From CAZMZF01 sp964570765 (GTDB taxonomy: Bacteria; Zixibacteria; MSB-5A5; RBG-16-43-9): 64,000 nucleotides of DNA. The stretch's first letter is position 1, and each line of letters starts with the position of its first letter. Below the pieces are notes generated by a model that saw only the letters and a program-made list of their open reading frames with translations, was not told the origin of the DNA and did no database searches. The position numbers were made by a program, and so were the translations under genes. The stretch is from positions 1 to 64,000 of the forward strand of contig CAZMZF010000008.1 in assembly GCA_964570765.1 (NCBI GenBank), read 5' to 3'. Below are positions 1 through 8,232 of the stretch, piece after piece.

Positions 1-30
1 TCTCCTCAATCTCTTCTCCAAATTGTCCCT

Positions 31-225
31 TCACCTCTCGAATAAAATACCGACTGGATAGGCAGGTCGCCCCATCTGATCACTATATAAATCCTTGGTC
101 TCCTCCTCCACAAAACCAAAGTCCACCTCTCTTCTGATCTGTAATAACGGATGATCCTCTGGCAGACGCTTCCCATAAACCCACAGGTTAAAAAAATCTT
201 CTTGTGAATTTTCTTTGCCTTTCAT
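31..225 (-). pseudogene. N-terminal fragment of an IS1182/IS5-like transposase
   Basis: The 64-residue frame starts with ATG behind a strong GAGGAGGGGAG ribosome site. It reads like the first part of an IS1182-type transposase: 'LPEDHPLLQIRREVDF' followed by 'KDLYSDQMGRPAYPVGILF'. In intact members the 'GRP..PV.LF' motif is followed by several hundred residues with the DDE core. Here the frame stops at once, and the bases left to the window edge carry an open frame in another register (IREVKGQFGEEIEE), so the gene is frameshifted or internally deleted. The family is recognised by eye only. Confidence 0.55.
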
Positions 226-290
226 CTTCTCCCCTCCTCAATTCAACTTTGGCTTATATTAAATCTCTCGTTACTGAAAGGCAACAAAAA

Positions 291-416
291 TCATACTTTT
301 TCAGAGACCAAACACAGAGATCTTGACATAACCTCCTCTAAATGCTTCCAAAAATATTCCTTGACCCCTGCCCATCTTAAGTTTATATTCTTATCACCAA
401 ATTCTACTTGCTTCAT
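291..416 (-). CDS. Small ORF of 41 residues with strong ribosome site, function unknown
   Basis: ATG at 416 follows a good AAGGAGG at about 8 bases and the frame runs to TGA at 291. The product begins MKQVEFGDKNINLRWAGVKE and is not recognised. It lies on the same strand as, and just upstream of, the transposase fragment, so it may be another piece of a decayed insertion sequence or a passenger. The ribosome site lies inside the inverted repeat at 417-472, which could pair and hide it. It is short and without a known domain, so it may not be a real gene. Confidence 0.3.
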   Translation of the reverse strand: MKQVEFGDKNINLRWAGVKEYFWKHLEEVMSRSLCLVSEKV

Positions 417-472
417 AGGGTATATCCTCCTTGATTTTGACGGTTTACTTTAACCTTAAGGAGATATACCCT
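417..472. repeat. Inverted repeat, 15-16 bp arms
   Basis: AGGGTATATCCTCCTT (417-432) and AAGGAGATATACCCT (458-472) are reverse complements except for one inserted base. The left arm contains the ribosome site of the small minus-strand ORF. It could be an IS end, an operator, or an RNA hairpin controlling that ORF. Confidence 0.55.
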
Positions 473-589
473 AATTCATTTCCCAATTTTACACAAAATA
501 ATTTACACTGCCCTAAAAGATAAAAGGTTGACAGTCCAGGTTAAATTTATTTCATTGTTGAAAAAGCAAACTCGATAAAAGGAGAAAAA

Positions 590-991
590 ATGGGCAATCG
601 TAATCCAAAAGTAAAAATAATTAAAACCGAAAAAGCACCTAAATCAATTGGACCCTATAGCCAGGGGATAAAACTTGAGGAACTGAGTCTGGTCTTTACT
701 TCAGGGCAGATACCTTTAGACCCAAAAACTGGAGAAATGATTTCAGGAGGAATTGAGAAAGAAACAAAGCAAGTTCTGGAAAATCTGAAAGGAGTTTTAG
801 AGGGTGCGGGCTCAGATTTGACTAAAGTTATCAAGACCACGGTTTATTTAAAAGACATTAAAGATTTCCCCTTGATGAATGAAATCTATGCTCAATACTT
901 CAAAGAGAATCCACCAGTTAGAACAACGATTGCTGTAGCTGACCTGCCCAAAGGAGCGAAAATAGAGATAGAGGCAGTAGCAGTTTTTTAA
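590..991 (+). CDS. ridA: RidA family enamine/imine deaminase
   Basis: This 133-residue protein is full length for the RidA (YjgF/YER057c/UK114) family. The family hydrolyses reactive 2-aminoacrylate and related enamines released by PLP enzymes, in the cytosol as a trimer. The key Arg is Arg111 in 'PVRTTIAVADLPKGAKIEIE', and the glutamate near residue 128 fits the substrate site; 'GPYSQGI' (21-27) is the usual N-terminal motif. ATG 590 has an AAAGGAG site 6-7 bases upstream. A TTGACA at 528 may be its -35 box, with a poor -10. It is a single gene followed by hairpin repeats. Confidence 0.95.
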   Translation: MGNRNPKVKIIKTEKAPKSIGPYSQGIKLEELSLVFTSGQIPLDPKTGEMISGGIEKETKQVLENLKGVLEGAGSDLTKVIKTTVYLKDIKDFPLMNEIYAQYFKENPPVRTTIAVADLPKGAKIEIEAVAVF

Positions 992-995
992 ATAT

Positions 996-1180
996 GGAGT
1001 GCATCATCCGATGATGCGTGGGGGCATCCTACGGATGCACTCCAAATTCGTAGGGCAAGGCTTTTAGCCTTGCGAGAAACTTGGGGTGTAAAGTATGCGT
1101 AACTGAGCCTTTAGGGCTCGGTGGAGATCTAAAACCTCCGTTACGCGTTTTTCTTGAAAAAGGTCGCGCTACGAAATACA
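996..1180. repeat. Cluster of REP-like hairpins
   Basis: Several palindromes lie here in series. GGAGTGCATC at 996-1005 pairs with GATGCACTCC at 1034-1043. At 1049, GTAGGGCAAGGCTTTTAGCC forms a hairpin (stem 1055-1073) preceded by GTAG. Around 1122 is a degenerate copy of the 'GTGGAGGTCTAAAGACCTCC' type seen at 24489. Near 1162 is a GGTCGCGCTACGAAAT end as in the gtagcgcgaccc family. No gene is seen; a 75-residue antisense frame here is made of repeat. Confidence 0.75.
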
Positions 1181-1196
1181 AAGAACATAAAACCCT

Positions 1197-1224
1197 TTGA
1201 CATTTTGAGGGTGTTGGATAAATT
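1197..1224 (+). promoter_or_regulatory. Predicted sigma-70 promoter for the lipoprotein gene
   Basis: TTGACA (1197-1202), a 16-base spacer and TAAATT (1219-1224), about 80 bases upstream of the ATG at 1307. Called by eye. Confidence 0.5.
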
Positions 1225-1306
1225 GAATCCAGGGAAAGCATAGGGAGGATGAACAATTAGCAGGAAAATATTTTTGATGGAAATACATCAAGAGGAATTT
1301 AAGATA

Positions 1307-2074
1307 ATGTCTCACAAGAAATCTGTTCTTCTCTCTCTTATATTATTATTGATTATTAACGGCTGTGCTTCATATACCACCAGGAGAACCCATCCTGATT
1401 TCTTAAAGCGTAGAGAATCCATTATGGCTATAGCGGTTGCTCCGCCTGTGGTTTATTACGGAAAGAAATCTCCTGGGATTCCTATTGGGAAAACCGGGAT
1501 TTCAATCGGAGAAGAAGATATCGAGACTAAACCGGATCTGGAGCAGAAAGTACGAAAGAATATCGAGGATGCCTGCTGGAACATTCTTAAAGGTTCAAGG
1601 TTTCACCTTTCAGGATTTATTGCATCTGACAGCTTATTTGAAACCGATACAACCCTCGCAGTAGCTTTAGAAAATTCTCTGCGAGAAGTGGAGAAAATTG
1701 TGCATGAGGTTCGAAGGATTAAAGCTGGTTCTAATCTGAAAATGATGATGAAATCAGATTGCTCTTACCTGGGGAGTAAGATGAAGGCAAGTCATCTCCT
1801 GTTTGTCTGGTGCTCAGGATGGGAAACTACTTTTATGGATGAGCTTGTTCCAACCCTGTTAGGTGGTGCAGAAGACTATCAATCTGAGGGATTATATATT
1901 GCAATGTTTTTGGTAGATGTTTTAACGGGTGAGGTCATCTGGTATAAAGATACGGACCAGCCTCACAATACTGGTTATCCTGTCTATACATCCGTTTACC
2001 AGGGAACAAAAGCTGAGGACGTCCAAGGATTAGTGCGTAAGCTTTTAAATTCTTTGCTGGTGGTGAAAAAATAG
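1307..2074 (+). CDS. Predicted lipoprotein, function unknown
   Basis: ATG 1307 (behind AGAGGA) is preferred to the in-frame ATG at 1274 because it puts a lipoprotein signal at the very start: MSHKKS, a hydrophobic run, then the lipobox 'IINGC'. The mature part is about 230 residues, mixed alpha/beta, with 'SIMAIAVAPPVVYYGKK' early and 'GLYIAMFLVDVLTGEVIWYKD' late. That pattern resembles outer-membrane-associated lipoproteins of the GNA1162/CsgG type, but I cannot assign a family. It is likely anchored in the outer membrane facing the periplasm. It is bracketed by REP-like hairpins and appears monocistronic. Confidence 0.75.
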   Translation: MSHKKSVLLSLILLLIINGCASYTTRRTHPDFLKRRESIMAIAVAPPVVYYGKKSPGIPIGKTGISIGEEDIETKPDLEQKVRKNIEDACWNILKGSRFHLSGFIASDSLFETDTTLAVALENSLREVEKIVHEVRRIKAGSNLKMMMKSDCSYLGSKMKASHLLFVWCSGWETTFMDELVPTLLGGAEDYQSEGLYIAMFLVDVLTGEVIWYKDTDQPHNTGYPVYTSVYQGTKAEDVQGLVRKLLNSLLVVKK

Positions 2075-2137
2075 AGTAGGTAGCGACTTCCATTTTCTTG
2101 AATATCGATGGAACCCTGAAGGCTTCCACTACATTTA

Positions 2138-2224
2138 CGACCCTGTCCTACAGTGGCTACAACAGACGCCCAAAGGGCGGGTTGGCTCGTAGTCTCCACT
2201 ATTAGGAAAAGGGTCGCGCTACGA
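2138..2224. repeat. REP-like element of the 'gtagcgcgaccc' family with inner hairpin
   Basis: The left arm CGACCCTGTCCTA and right arm TAGGAAAAGGGTCGCGCTAC match the element at 32606-32653 read on the other strand. Between them lies a second hairpin ('CGCCCAAAGGGCGG' and neighbours), so one element appears to sit inside another. Confidence 0.7.
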
Positions 2225-2252
2225 CACTTAAAGCTGATTTGGAGAAGATACA

Positions 2253-3749
2253 TTGGGTCTTAAAAACTATCTCAAAACAGATCAGTTTTCGATAGACGAG
2301 AAATTTCTCACTTTTGTTTTAATTCTCTCCTTAGGCTTGATCTTATTCAACAACCTGAGCGGCTCTGACCTGCCCAGTTTCGATGATGCCTATTATGCTC
2401 AGAAGGCAAAAGAGATACTTTCCACTGGCGACCTTTTCACCCTGCATTATGGCGGGGTTCCTCGATTCGATAACACCCCATTTTATATCTGGTTAATCGC
2501 TTTGATGTTTAAACTTTTTGGAATTAACGAGTATAATGCCAGGTTTTTTTCAACTGTCTCTTGCCTGGGTTCAATGGTAAGCCTCTTTTTTATCGCCAGG
2601 ATAATATCTCAGAATAAATGGGTCAGGTTTTTCTCAGTTTTCGTCTTAGCCACTACCTTCTGGTACACCAGATATGCAATGCATGCCATGTTCGATGTAA
2701 CCCTTTCCTTTTTCTACACTCTGATAATCCTCTTTTTCCTGTTAGGGATAACTAAAAGCGAAAGATATTTTCTCCTATCCGGCATTTTCGTAGGATTTTC
2801 GATCTTGACCAAAAGCCTTTTAGGTATTTTCCCCTGGATAATAATGGTTCTTTTCCTTTTGTTTTATGACTCTAAGAAGCTTTTATCCAGATATTTTTTA
2901 CTTTCTATCCTTGTTTCCTCAGTCATAGCTTTACCCTGGTATTTAGTCGAATATTTCAAATATGGTGAAAGATTTGTATCCGAACAGTTCAGGTGGCTAT
3001 TTTTTGAAAGGGCTTTTGGCAAAAGCGTACCCGGACAAAATCTTTTTAGTTATTTTTATTATATCAAATTTCTGTTAATTGGTTACCTCCCCTGGTTTCC
3101 CTTAGGGATCGCAGGTATTTACACCATAATTAAACGCAAAAGAGAGAAAAAGGAAGACTGGTTGGAGCTTCTGCCGATTATCTGGATCTTAACAGTTTTG
3201 GTAATTATGACCATACCGGGATCCAGAAAATCCTGGTATATTATGCCAGTTTTTCCTGCCTTTGCTCTGGTCGTTGGAAAATACTTAAGCGAAAATATTT
3301 TGAAAACCGAGAAAAGGAATTTCCTTTTCGCAAAAATATTATCCCTCACCTTTTTTGGGATAATCCTTATTCTCCTGTTTTTCCCCATTCCCATTAAATC
3401 CCGGACCTTCAAGGACCTGAGCAAAATGGCACCGGTAATTAAAAGGGCTGTTCCAAAAGAGCAAAAGGTCAATTGTTTCGCTATGGAGTTCTGGTATGCC
3501 AACAACAGTTTTTTATTCTACACTGACCGGATGTTGAAAGAACCGGTGAACGATATCGACTCGCTTAAGAGGATAATGGAACCAGAGGATGAATATTGTT
3601 ATATGAAAACGAAAGATTATGAATCTTATTTCAAAGATAACAAGAAAGAATTTCCGATAATCGCAGGCACAAAAAAGTATGTCTGCATGACGAATGAAAG
3701 GACTTATAGAAAGCTATCGAATTATAATTTTCTGGATTTTGAAAAGTAG
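2253..3749 (+). CDS. Family 39 glycosyltransferase (ArnT/PMT-like), polytopic
   Basis: This 498-residue membrane protein has about 11 hydrophobic segments. It is of the GT39/ArnT type that transfers a sugar from a polyprenyl-phosphate donor on the periplasmic side of the inner membrane. The catalytic first loop is visible: 'LPSFDDAYYAQKAKEIL' with the acidic pair, then 'PRFDNTPFYIWLIALMFKLFG' before helix 2. The C-terminal 130 residues are soluble. The start is TTG at 2253 behind GGAGA; no ATG gives the full first helix. The acceptor is unknown; LPS, a lipid or a protein are all possible given the envelope genes that follow. Confidence 0.85.
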   Translation: MGLKNYLKTDQFSIDEKFLTFVLILSLGLILFNNLSGSDLPSFDDAYYAQKAKEILSTGDLFTLHYGGVPRFDNTPFYIWLIALMFKLFGINEYNARFFSTVSCLGSMVSLFFIARIISQNKWVRFFSVFVLATTFWYTRYAMHAMFDVTLSFFYTLIILFFLLGITKSERYFLLSGIFVGFSILTKSLLGIFPWIIMVLFLLFYDSKKLLSRYFLLSILVSSVIALPWYLVEYFKYGERFVSEQFRWLFFERAFGKSVPGQNLFSYFYYIKFLLIGYLPWFPLGIAGIYTIIKRKREKKEDWLELLPIIWILTVLVIMTIPGSRKSWYIMPVFPAFALVVGKYLSENILKTEKRNFLFAKILSLTFFGIILILLFFPIPIKSRTFKDLSKMAPVIKRAVPKEQKVNCFAMEFWYANNSFLFYTDRMLKEPVNDIDSLKRIMEPEDEYCYMKTKDYESYFKDNKKEFPIIAGTKKYVCMTNERTYRKLSNYNFLDFEK

Positions 3750-4317
3750 AGATGGAGTGCAAAGATTTATATTTGTCCCAGTTTAAAAATAACAAAGCCA
3801 GGGCAGGAGTTGAACTCCGGCTCTACTCTTTTATGATCTTAGCCTAACCCTCTGCTTCGAGAAGAGGGGATATAATACCCTCCCCTCTGAGGGAAAGGCA
3901 GGATGGGGTCAGCTTCCGAGAAAAACATGAAGGGCAGGCACACGGTTCGACAAGCTCCCTTCGGGTCTGAGCCTCAGGGTCGAAGACACCGTCCTGAGTA
4001 AGGTCGAAGGAGGGGCCTGCCCCTACAATTTTTTGCGTCGTCACAGACGAACACTCCATAATCAGATTCTTCCCCCGGTATAGGCGGGGTCAGAATTACA
4101 ATTCGTACTCACTTATAGGGTGGCACCCTCAAACTTGTTTGAGGGTGATGCAAGAGGATTCTGCAAAGGTCTTTTATAACATCCCCCTACGGGGGATGGC
4201 ACACTGTGTCGTAGACCTTTATCGACTACTTTGGCGACCCTGTCCTACGGATCCGCTAACAGGAAAAGGGTCACGCTACGAAATGCACTAGGGTAAAAAA
4301 GTTACCGTATTTTTTTA
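3750..4317. repeat. Gene-free stretch filled with at least five hairpin repeats
   Basis: About 570 bases without a credible gene. Elements include a hairpin near 3800-3830 ('CAGGAGTTGAACTCCGG'), a CTC-rich pair around 3850-3910, and a GGGCAGG...CCTGCCC frame (about 3931-4025) enclosing a TTCGACAAGCTC type repeat. Further ones are CACCCTCAAACTTGTTTGAG (4124-4147), ATCCCCCTACGGGGGAT (4181-4197), GTCGTAGACCTTTATCGAC (4208-4226) and a gtagcgcgaccc copy (4233-4281). A 71-residue antisense frame here is built from the repeats and is not called. Confidence 0.75.
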
Positions 4318-4346
4318 TTGACAAGGTATGTTTACTTTCGTAAAAT
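4318..4346 (+). promoter_or_regulatory. Predicted sigma-70 promoter of the kds/lpt envelope operon
   Basis: TTGACA (4318-4323), 17 bases, TAAAAT (4341-4346), about 50 bases before the kdsB ATG. This is the only strong promoter seen before the run of 13 co-directional genes. Confidence 0.65.
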
Positions 4347-4397
4347 GTTTTTCGTATTAGAACTGTTAATCAAGATAATTTGTAGAGAATTTTAGAT

Positions 4398-5144
4398 ATG
4401 AAATCCAAAAATGGATCCGTAGGAAAGGATTTAGTGTTGGGCGTGATTCCAGTCAGGTATAATTCCTCCCGCTTACCTGGAAAGCCACTTATACCCCTAC
4501 GGGGGAAACCTTTAATCCAGAGAGTTTATGAAAGAGCTTCCAAATCAAAGTTTTTAAACCGTTTAATGGTGGCGACAGATGATCAGAGAATAAAGGATAA
4601 AGTAAAAGATTTTGGAGGAGAAGTGGTTTTAACCTCTCAAAAGCCCAGAACTGGAAGCGATAGGGTGGCTGAGGCGGTTAGAAATCTAAACTACGATCTG
4701 GTCTTGAACATCCAGGGGGATGAGCCTTTTTTGAAACCTGAGATGCTGGATCAACTGATTAATTTTATGCAAAAGAACAAAAACGTTCAGATGGGGACTT
4801 TAGCTAAGAAGGTCAAGGATAAAGATTTTTTTAAAAATCCGGATCGGGTTAAAGTGGTTATGGATAAAAATGGAAATGCCATTTATTTTTCAAGATTTTC
4901 TATTCCTTTTCAGAGAAAAAAAGAGAAAATAAATTATTATGAACATATCGGGGTCTATGCTTTTAGAAAAAAATTTCTTTCAAGATATACTGAATTGAAA
5001 CAGACCCCTCTGGAAAAAAGCGAAAGCCTGGAGCAATTAAGAGTTCTGGAAAATGGCTACAGGATAAAAGTCCTTTTGACAAAATATGGTTCTAAATCTA
5101 TAAATTCTTTCGTAGATTTAAAAGGATTAAAAATGAGGTCGTAA
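4398..5144 (+). CDS. kdsB: 3-deoxy-manno-octulosonate cytidylyltransferase (CMP-Kdo synthetase)
   Basis: KdsB activates Kdo with CTP to give CMP-Kdo for the inner core of LPS. The 248 residues match the family length. The N-terminal nucleotide site 'VIPVRYNSSRLPGKPL' (16-31) and the Mg-binding 'NIQGDEPF' (Asp108) are intact, as is 'TGSDRVAEA'. It is the first gene of the operon, and its stop at 5142-5144 is one base from the TTG start of pyrG. The pairing makes sense because pyrG makes the CTP that KdsB consumes. Confidence 0.95.
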   Translation: MKSKNGSVGKDLVLGVIPVRYNSSRLPGKPLIPLRGKPLIQRVYERASKSKFLNRLMVATDDQRIKDKVKDFGGEVVLTSQKPRTGSDRVAEAVRNLNYDLVLNIQGDEPFLKPEMLDQLINFMQKNKNVQMGTLAKKVKDKDFFKNPDRVKVVMDKNGNAIYFSRFSIPFQRKKEKINYYEHIGVYAFRKKFLSRYTELKQTPLEKSESLEQLRVLENGYRIKVLLTKYGSKSINSFVDLKGLKMRS

Positions 5145-5145
5145 A

Positions 5146-6858
5146 TTGAGCCAGTCGATAAAAGCTTTACGACGCCTACGGCGGGCTTCGTCCCCCGTAG
5201 GGAAAAAAGTACCAAAGTATATCTTCATTACGGGAGGAGTTGTTTCATCCCTGGGTAAAGGGGTAGCCTGTTCTTCTCTGGGGCTTTTACTTAAGAAAAG
5301 AGGGCTTAAGGTTAATCTGCAGAAATTCGATCCATATCTTAATGTTGACCCGGGCACGATGAACCCTTTTCAGCACGGGGAGGTTTTTGTCTTGGATGAT
5401 GGTGCAGAGACCGATCTGGACTTAGGTCATTATGAAAGATTTTTAGGTGAGAGTCTTAATAGAGATAGTAATGTTACTACCGGACAGATATATGGTGAAG
5501 TCATAGCACGAGAGAGAAGGGGAGATTACTTAGGAGCAACGGTTCAGGTTATTCCCCACATTACAGATGAGATCAAAAGGAGGATAAAAAAGTTAGCCGA
5601 GAAAAACGGGGACGTGGATGTAGTCATAACTGAGATCGGCGGGACAGTTGGGGATATAGAGGGGCTTCCGTTCTTAGAATCGATAAGGCAGATGGGGTTG
5701 GAATACGGTCATAATAACGTCCTTTATATTCATCTGACCTTGGTTCCTTTTATCGAATCCGCAGGAGAGGTTAAGACCAAGCCGACGCAACACAGCGTTA
5801 AAGAGCTAAGGGGGATCGGAATTCAACCTGATATCCTTTTATGCAGAACATCCAGGCCTTTATCTAAAGAGATAAGGGATAAGATTGGCCTTTTCTGTAA
5901 TGTTCCCAGCCAGGCAGTAATTCAGGCAATGGATGTGGAATCCATATATGAAATCCCCTTGATCTTTCACCAGGAAGGATTAGATGATTTAGCCTGCAAT
6001 CGCCTGGATTTGTCCTGTCCGAAACCGGATATGAGCGAATGGGAAAAGATGATAGAGAAAATCAAAAAACCAAAATATGAAGTCAAAATAGGAATCTGCG
6101 GAAAATACACGAATTTAAAAGACTCCTATAAAAGCATTATTGAAGCTTTTGTGCATGCCGGGGAAGAGAACGAAGCAAAGGTAGAGCTCAAATGGGTAAG
6201 CTCTGAGAGCCTGGAAAAAGAAGGTGCAGAAAGACACCTTAAGGATCTGGATGGGGTTTTGATTCCAGGTGGTTTTGGGGAAAGGGGGATCCAGGGGAAG
6301 ATAGAAGCGGTGAGATTTATCAGAGAAAATAAAGTTCCGTTTTTAGGAATCTGTTTAGGGATGCAGTGTGCGGTGATTGAATTTGCAAGAAATGTATGCG
6401 GGATGAAAGGCGCCAATAGCACCGAGTTTGATAAAAACACTGAATTTCCGGTGATAAGCTTACTGGCTGAGCAGGAGAAGGTGGTGGATAAAGGGGCAAC
6501 TATGAGGTTAGGTGCTTATCCTTGTAATTTAGATAAGAACAGCTTATCCTATAAAGCTTATGGAGAATTAAAGATAAGTGAAAGGCACCGGCACAGATAT
6601 GAGTTCAACAATCGTTTCAAAGATGTTTTGACTAAATCTGGTTTAAAAATAGCAGGAGTTTCTCCGGATGGTAAATTAGTAGAGATAATCGAGCTTGAAG
6701 CTCATCCCTGGTTTGTAGGAGTGCAATTTCATCCAGAGTTAAAATCCCGACCCCTGCGGGCTCATCCTCTTTTCCGCGAATTTGTTAAGGCTTCCTTGAA
6801 ATATAAAAGCTCTAAAGATTTTAAAATAGTGGAAAAAGAGCCTCTGTCTAAAAGATAA
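5146..6858 (+). CDS. pyrG: CTP synthase with a repeat-derived N-terminal extension
   Basis: PyrG aminates UTP to CTP using glutamine. The amidoligase domain starts with 'KYIFITGGVVSSLGKG' (24-39). The class I glutaminase domain has the Cys nucleophile in 'GICLGMQC' and His/Glu in 'GVQFHPELKSRP'. At 570 residues it is longer than the usual ~540. The only usable start is TTG 5146, since no ATG or GTG lies before the conserved 'KYIF'. The first 22 residues (MSQSIKALRRLRRASSPVGK..) are encoded by a dispersed palindrome (5154-5203) also found between genes. Start and coupling to kdsB are therefore probably a consequence of that insertion. Confidence 0.95.
   Translation: MSQSIKALRRLRRASSPVGKKVPKYIFITGGVVSSLGKGVACSSLGLLLKKRGLKVNLQKFDPYLNVDPGTMNPFQHGEVFVLDDGAETDLDLGHYERFLGESLNRDSNVTTGQIYGEVIARERRGDYLGATVQVIPHITDEIKRRIKKLAEKNGDVDVVITEIGGTVGDIEGLPFLESIRQMGLEYGHNNVLYIHLTLVPFIESAGEVKTKPTQHSVKELRGIGIQPDILLCRTSRPLSKEIRDKIGLFCNVPSQAVIQAMDVESIYEIPLIFHQEGLDDLACNRLDLSCPKPDMSEWEKMIEKIKKPKYEVKIGICGKYTNLKDSYKSIIEAFVHAGEENEAKVELKWVSSESLEKEGAERHLKDLDGVLIPGGFGERGIQGKIEAVRFIRENKVPFLGICLGMQCAVIEFARNVCGMKGANSTEFDKNTEFPVISLLAEQEKVVDKGATMRLGAYPCNLDKNSLSYKAYGELKISERHRHRYEFNNRFKDVLTKSGLKIAGVSPDGKLVEIIELEAHPWFVGVQFHPELKSRPLRAHPLFREFVKASLKYKSSKDFKIVEKEPLSKR
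5154..5203. repeat. Dispersed palindrome inside the 5' end of pyrG
   Basis: GTCGATAAAAGCTTTACGAC (5154-5173) is the reverse complement of GTCGTAAGGCTTTTATCGAC (10913-10932) apart from one base. It also matches 4208-4226 and 63396-63413. It is followed by GCCTACGGCGGGCTTCGTCC and CCCCCGTAGGG, which keep the frame open. Confidence 0.8.
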
Positions 6859-6872
6859 GGGAACTTTTCTCT

Positions 6873-7709
6873 ATGAAAAAAATAGTTAAGATAAAAGATA
6901 TCCCTATTGGTCAGGGCTCTCCATTAGTTTTAATCGCTGGTCCCTGTGTAATCGAGTCTGAAAGTTTAGTATTGGAAACTGCTGAGAAGATTAAAAAGAT
7001 CACCCAGAAACTGAAATTCCCTTTTATCTTTAAATCCTCTTATTCAAAAGCAAATCGTTTAAGTATCGACTCGTATTCTGGACCAGGTCTGGATAAGGGG
7101 CTAAAGATTTTAGAAAAAGTAAAAAAAGAGCTGGATATTCCAATCTTGACTGATATTCATTCACCGGATCAAGCTTCTCCCGTTTCAGAGGTGGCAGATA
7201 TATTGCAAATCCCTGCATTCTTGTGCAGGCAGACAGATTTGGTTATAGCTGCAGCCAAGACTGGAAAGACTTTGAATATAAAAAAAGGGCAATTTATGGC
7301 GCCTGAGGATATGGATTTAATTGCAAAAAAAGCTCTTTCAGTTGGAAATAATCAGGTTTTATTAACTGAAAGAGGGACAAGCTTTGGCTATCATAATTTG
7401 GTGGTGGATTTTCGTTCTTTGGTAATAATGGGAGATTTAGGTTATCCAGTGGTCTTCGATGCTACCCATTCACTGCAATTACCAGGTGCAGGGAAAACGT
7501 TTTCTTCAGGAGAGCCTCAGTTTATCTTCCCTCTTTCACGGGCAGCAGTTGCCTGCGGCTGTGATGCTTTATTTATTGAAACCCATCCAAGAATTGAGGA
7601 AGCACTCTGCGATAAAAGCAATATGCTCCCTTTAGAAAAATTAGAAAATCTTTTGACTCAGATGAAAATAATGGATGAGCACAGAAAGAGCTGGTTAAAG
7701 GAGGATTAG
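6873..7709 (+). CDS. kdsA: 3-deoxy-8-phosphooctulonate synthase (Kdo-8-P synthase)
   Basis: KdsA condenses PEP with arabinose-5-phosphate to Kdo-8-phosphate. Its 278 residues match the family. Diagnostic motifs are 'IAGPCVIES' (21-28), 'KSSYSKANR' near residue 55, 'LTERGTSFGYHNLVVDFRSL' and 'FDATHSLQLPG'. It follows pyrG by 14 bases and is followed at once by kdsC and kdsD, so the full Kdo pathway (KdsD, KdsA, KdsC, KdsB) is encoded in one operon. Confidence 0.96.
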   Translation: MKKIVKIKDIPIGQGSPLVLIAGPCVIESESLVLETAEKIKKITQKLKFPFIFKSSYSKANRLSIDSYSGPGLDKGLKILEKVKKELDIPILTDIHSPDQASPVSEVADILQIPAFLCRQTDLVIAAAKTGKTLNIKKGQFMAPEDMDLIAKKALSVGNNQVLLTERGTSFGYHNLVVDFRSLVIMGDLGYPVVFDATHSLQLPGAGKTFSSGEPQFIFPLSRAAVACGCDALFIETHPRIEEALCDKSNMLPLEKLENLLTQMKIMDEHRKSWLKED

Positions 7710-7710
7710 A

Positions 7711-8232
7711 ATCATAAATTCCAGTTTTAAGAAAAAATTAAGAAAGGTTAAGCTGATCTTGTTGGATGTGGATGGGGTTTTAACGGATAATTTAATTTAC
7801 TTAGGTGATGATGGTAATGAAACTAAGAGATTTAATGTCTCAGATGGCTTGGGGATATACTTTGCAAAAAGGTCAGGGATAGAGGTAGCTTTTCTTTCAG
7901 GCAGGACTTCTAAAGCCACAAAGATAAGAGGGAGAGAATTAGGGATTAAAGAGCTTCATTTAGGGATAAAGGATAAATTGAAGATTTATGAAAAGCTAAA
8001 AAGAAAATTGAACCTGAGAGATGAGGAGGTTTTATATATAGGTGATGACCTTTTAGACTATGAGATACTCAAAAAAGTAGGAGTGCCGATCGGAGTAGAA
8101 AATGGTGATAAGAGGATAAATCGATTAGCTCTATATGTAACTGAAAAAAGAGGTGGTGAGGGTGCGGTAAGAGAGGTTATTGATTTGATCTTAGAAAACA
8201 GAAAAATAAACCCATTGAGGTTTTTAAGATGA
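7711..8232 (+). CDS. kdsC: Kdo-8-phosphate phosphatase, start at a non-ATG codon
   Basis: KdsC is a small HAD-family phosphatase that converts Kdo-8-P to Kdo. The HAD motif I is 'LLDVDGVLTDN', motif II is near 'FLSGRTSKAT', and the Lys/'GDDLLDYEIL' motif III/IV follows. The nearest ordinary start (TTG 7759) would remove the first beta strand. The open frame continues upstream, through 'FKKKLRKVKLI', to a perfect AAAGGAGG at 7697-7704. The codons at the right distance are ATC (7711) and ATA (7714); I place the start there by inference. The gene ends overlapping kdsD by ATGA. Confidence 0.85.
   Translation: MINSSFKKKLRKVKLILLDVDGVLTDNLIYLGDDGNETKRFNVSDGLGIYFAKRSGIEVAFLSGRTSKATKIRGRELGIKELHLGIKDKLKIYEKLKRKLNLRDEEVLYIGDDLLDYEILKKVGVPIGVENGDKRINRLALYVTEKRGGEGAVREVIDLILENRKINPLRFLR

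Noticed and set aside
1029..1256. 75-residue antisense frame
   Set aside because: It runs through the hairpin repeats after ridA and the promoter of the next gene; no ribosome site and no protein-like composition.
3790..3830. Possible tRNA fragment ('AGTTGAACTCCGGCTCT')
   Set aside because: It resembles a T-arm by chance; it is better explained as one of the GTAG hairpins, with a similar copy at 31552.
3844..4059. 71-residue antisense frame
   Set aside because: Built from the dispersed repeats (TTCGACAAGCTC type and others), with no domain.
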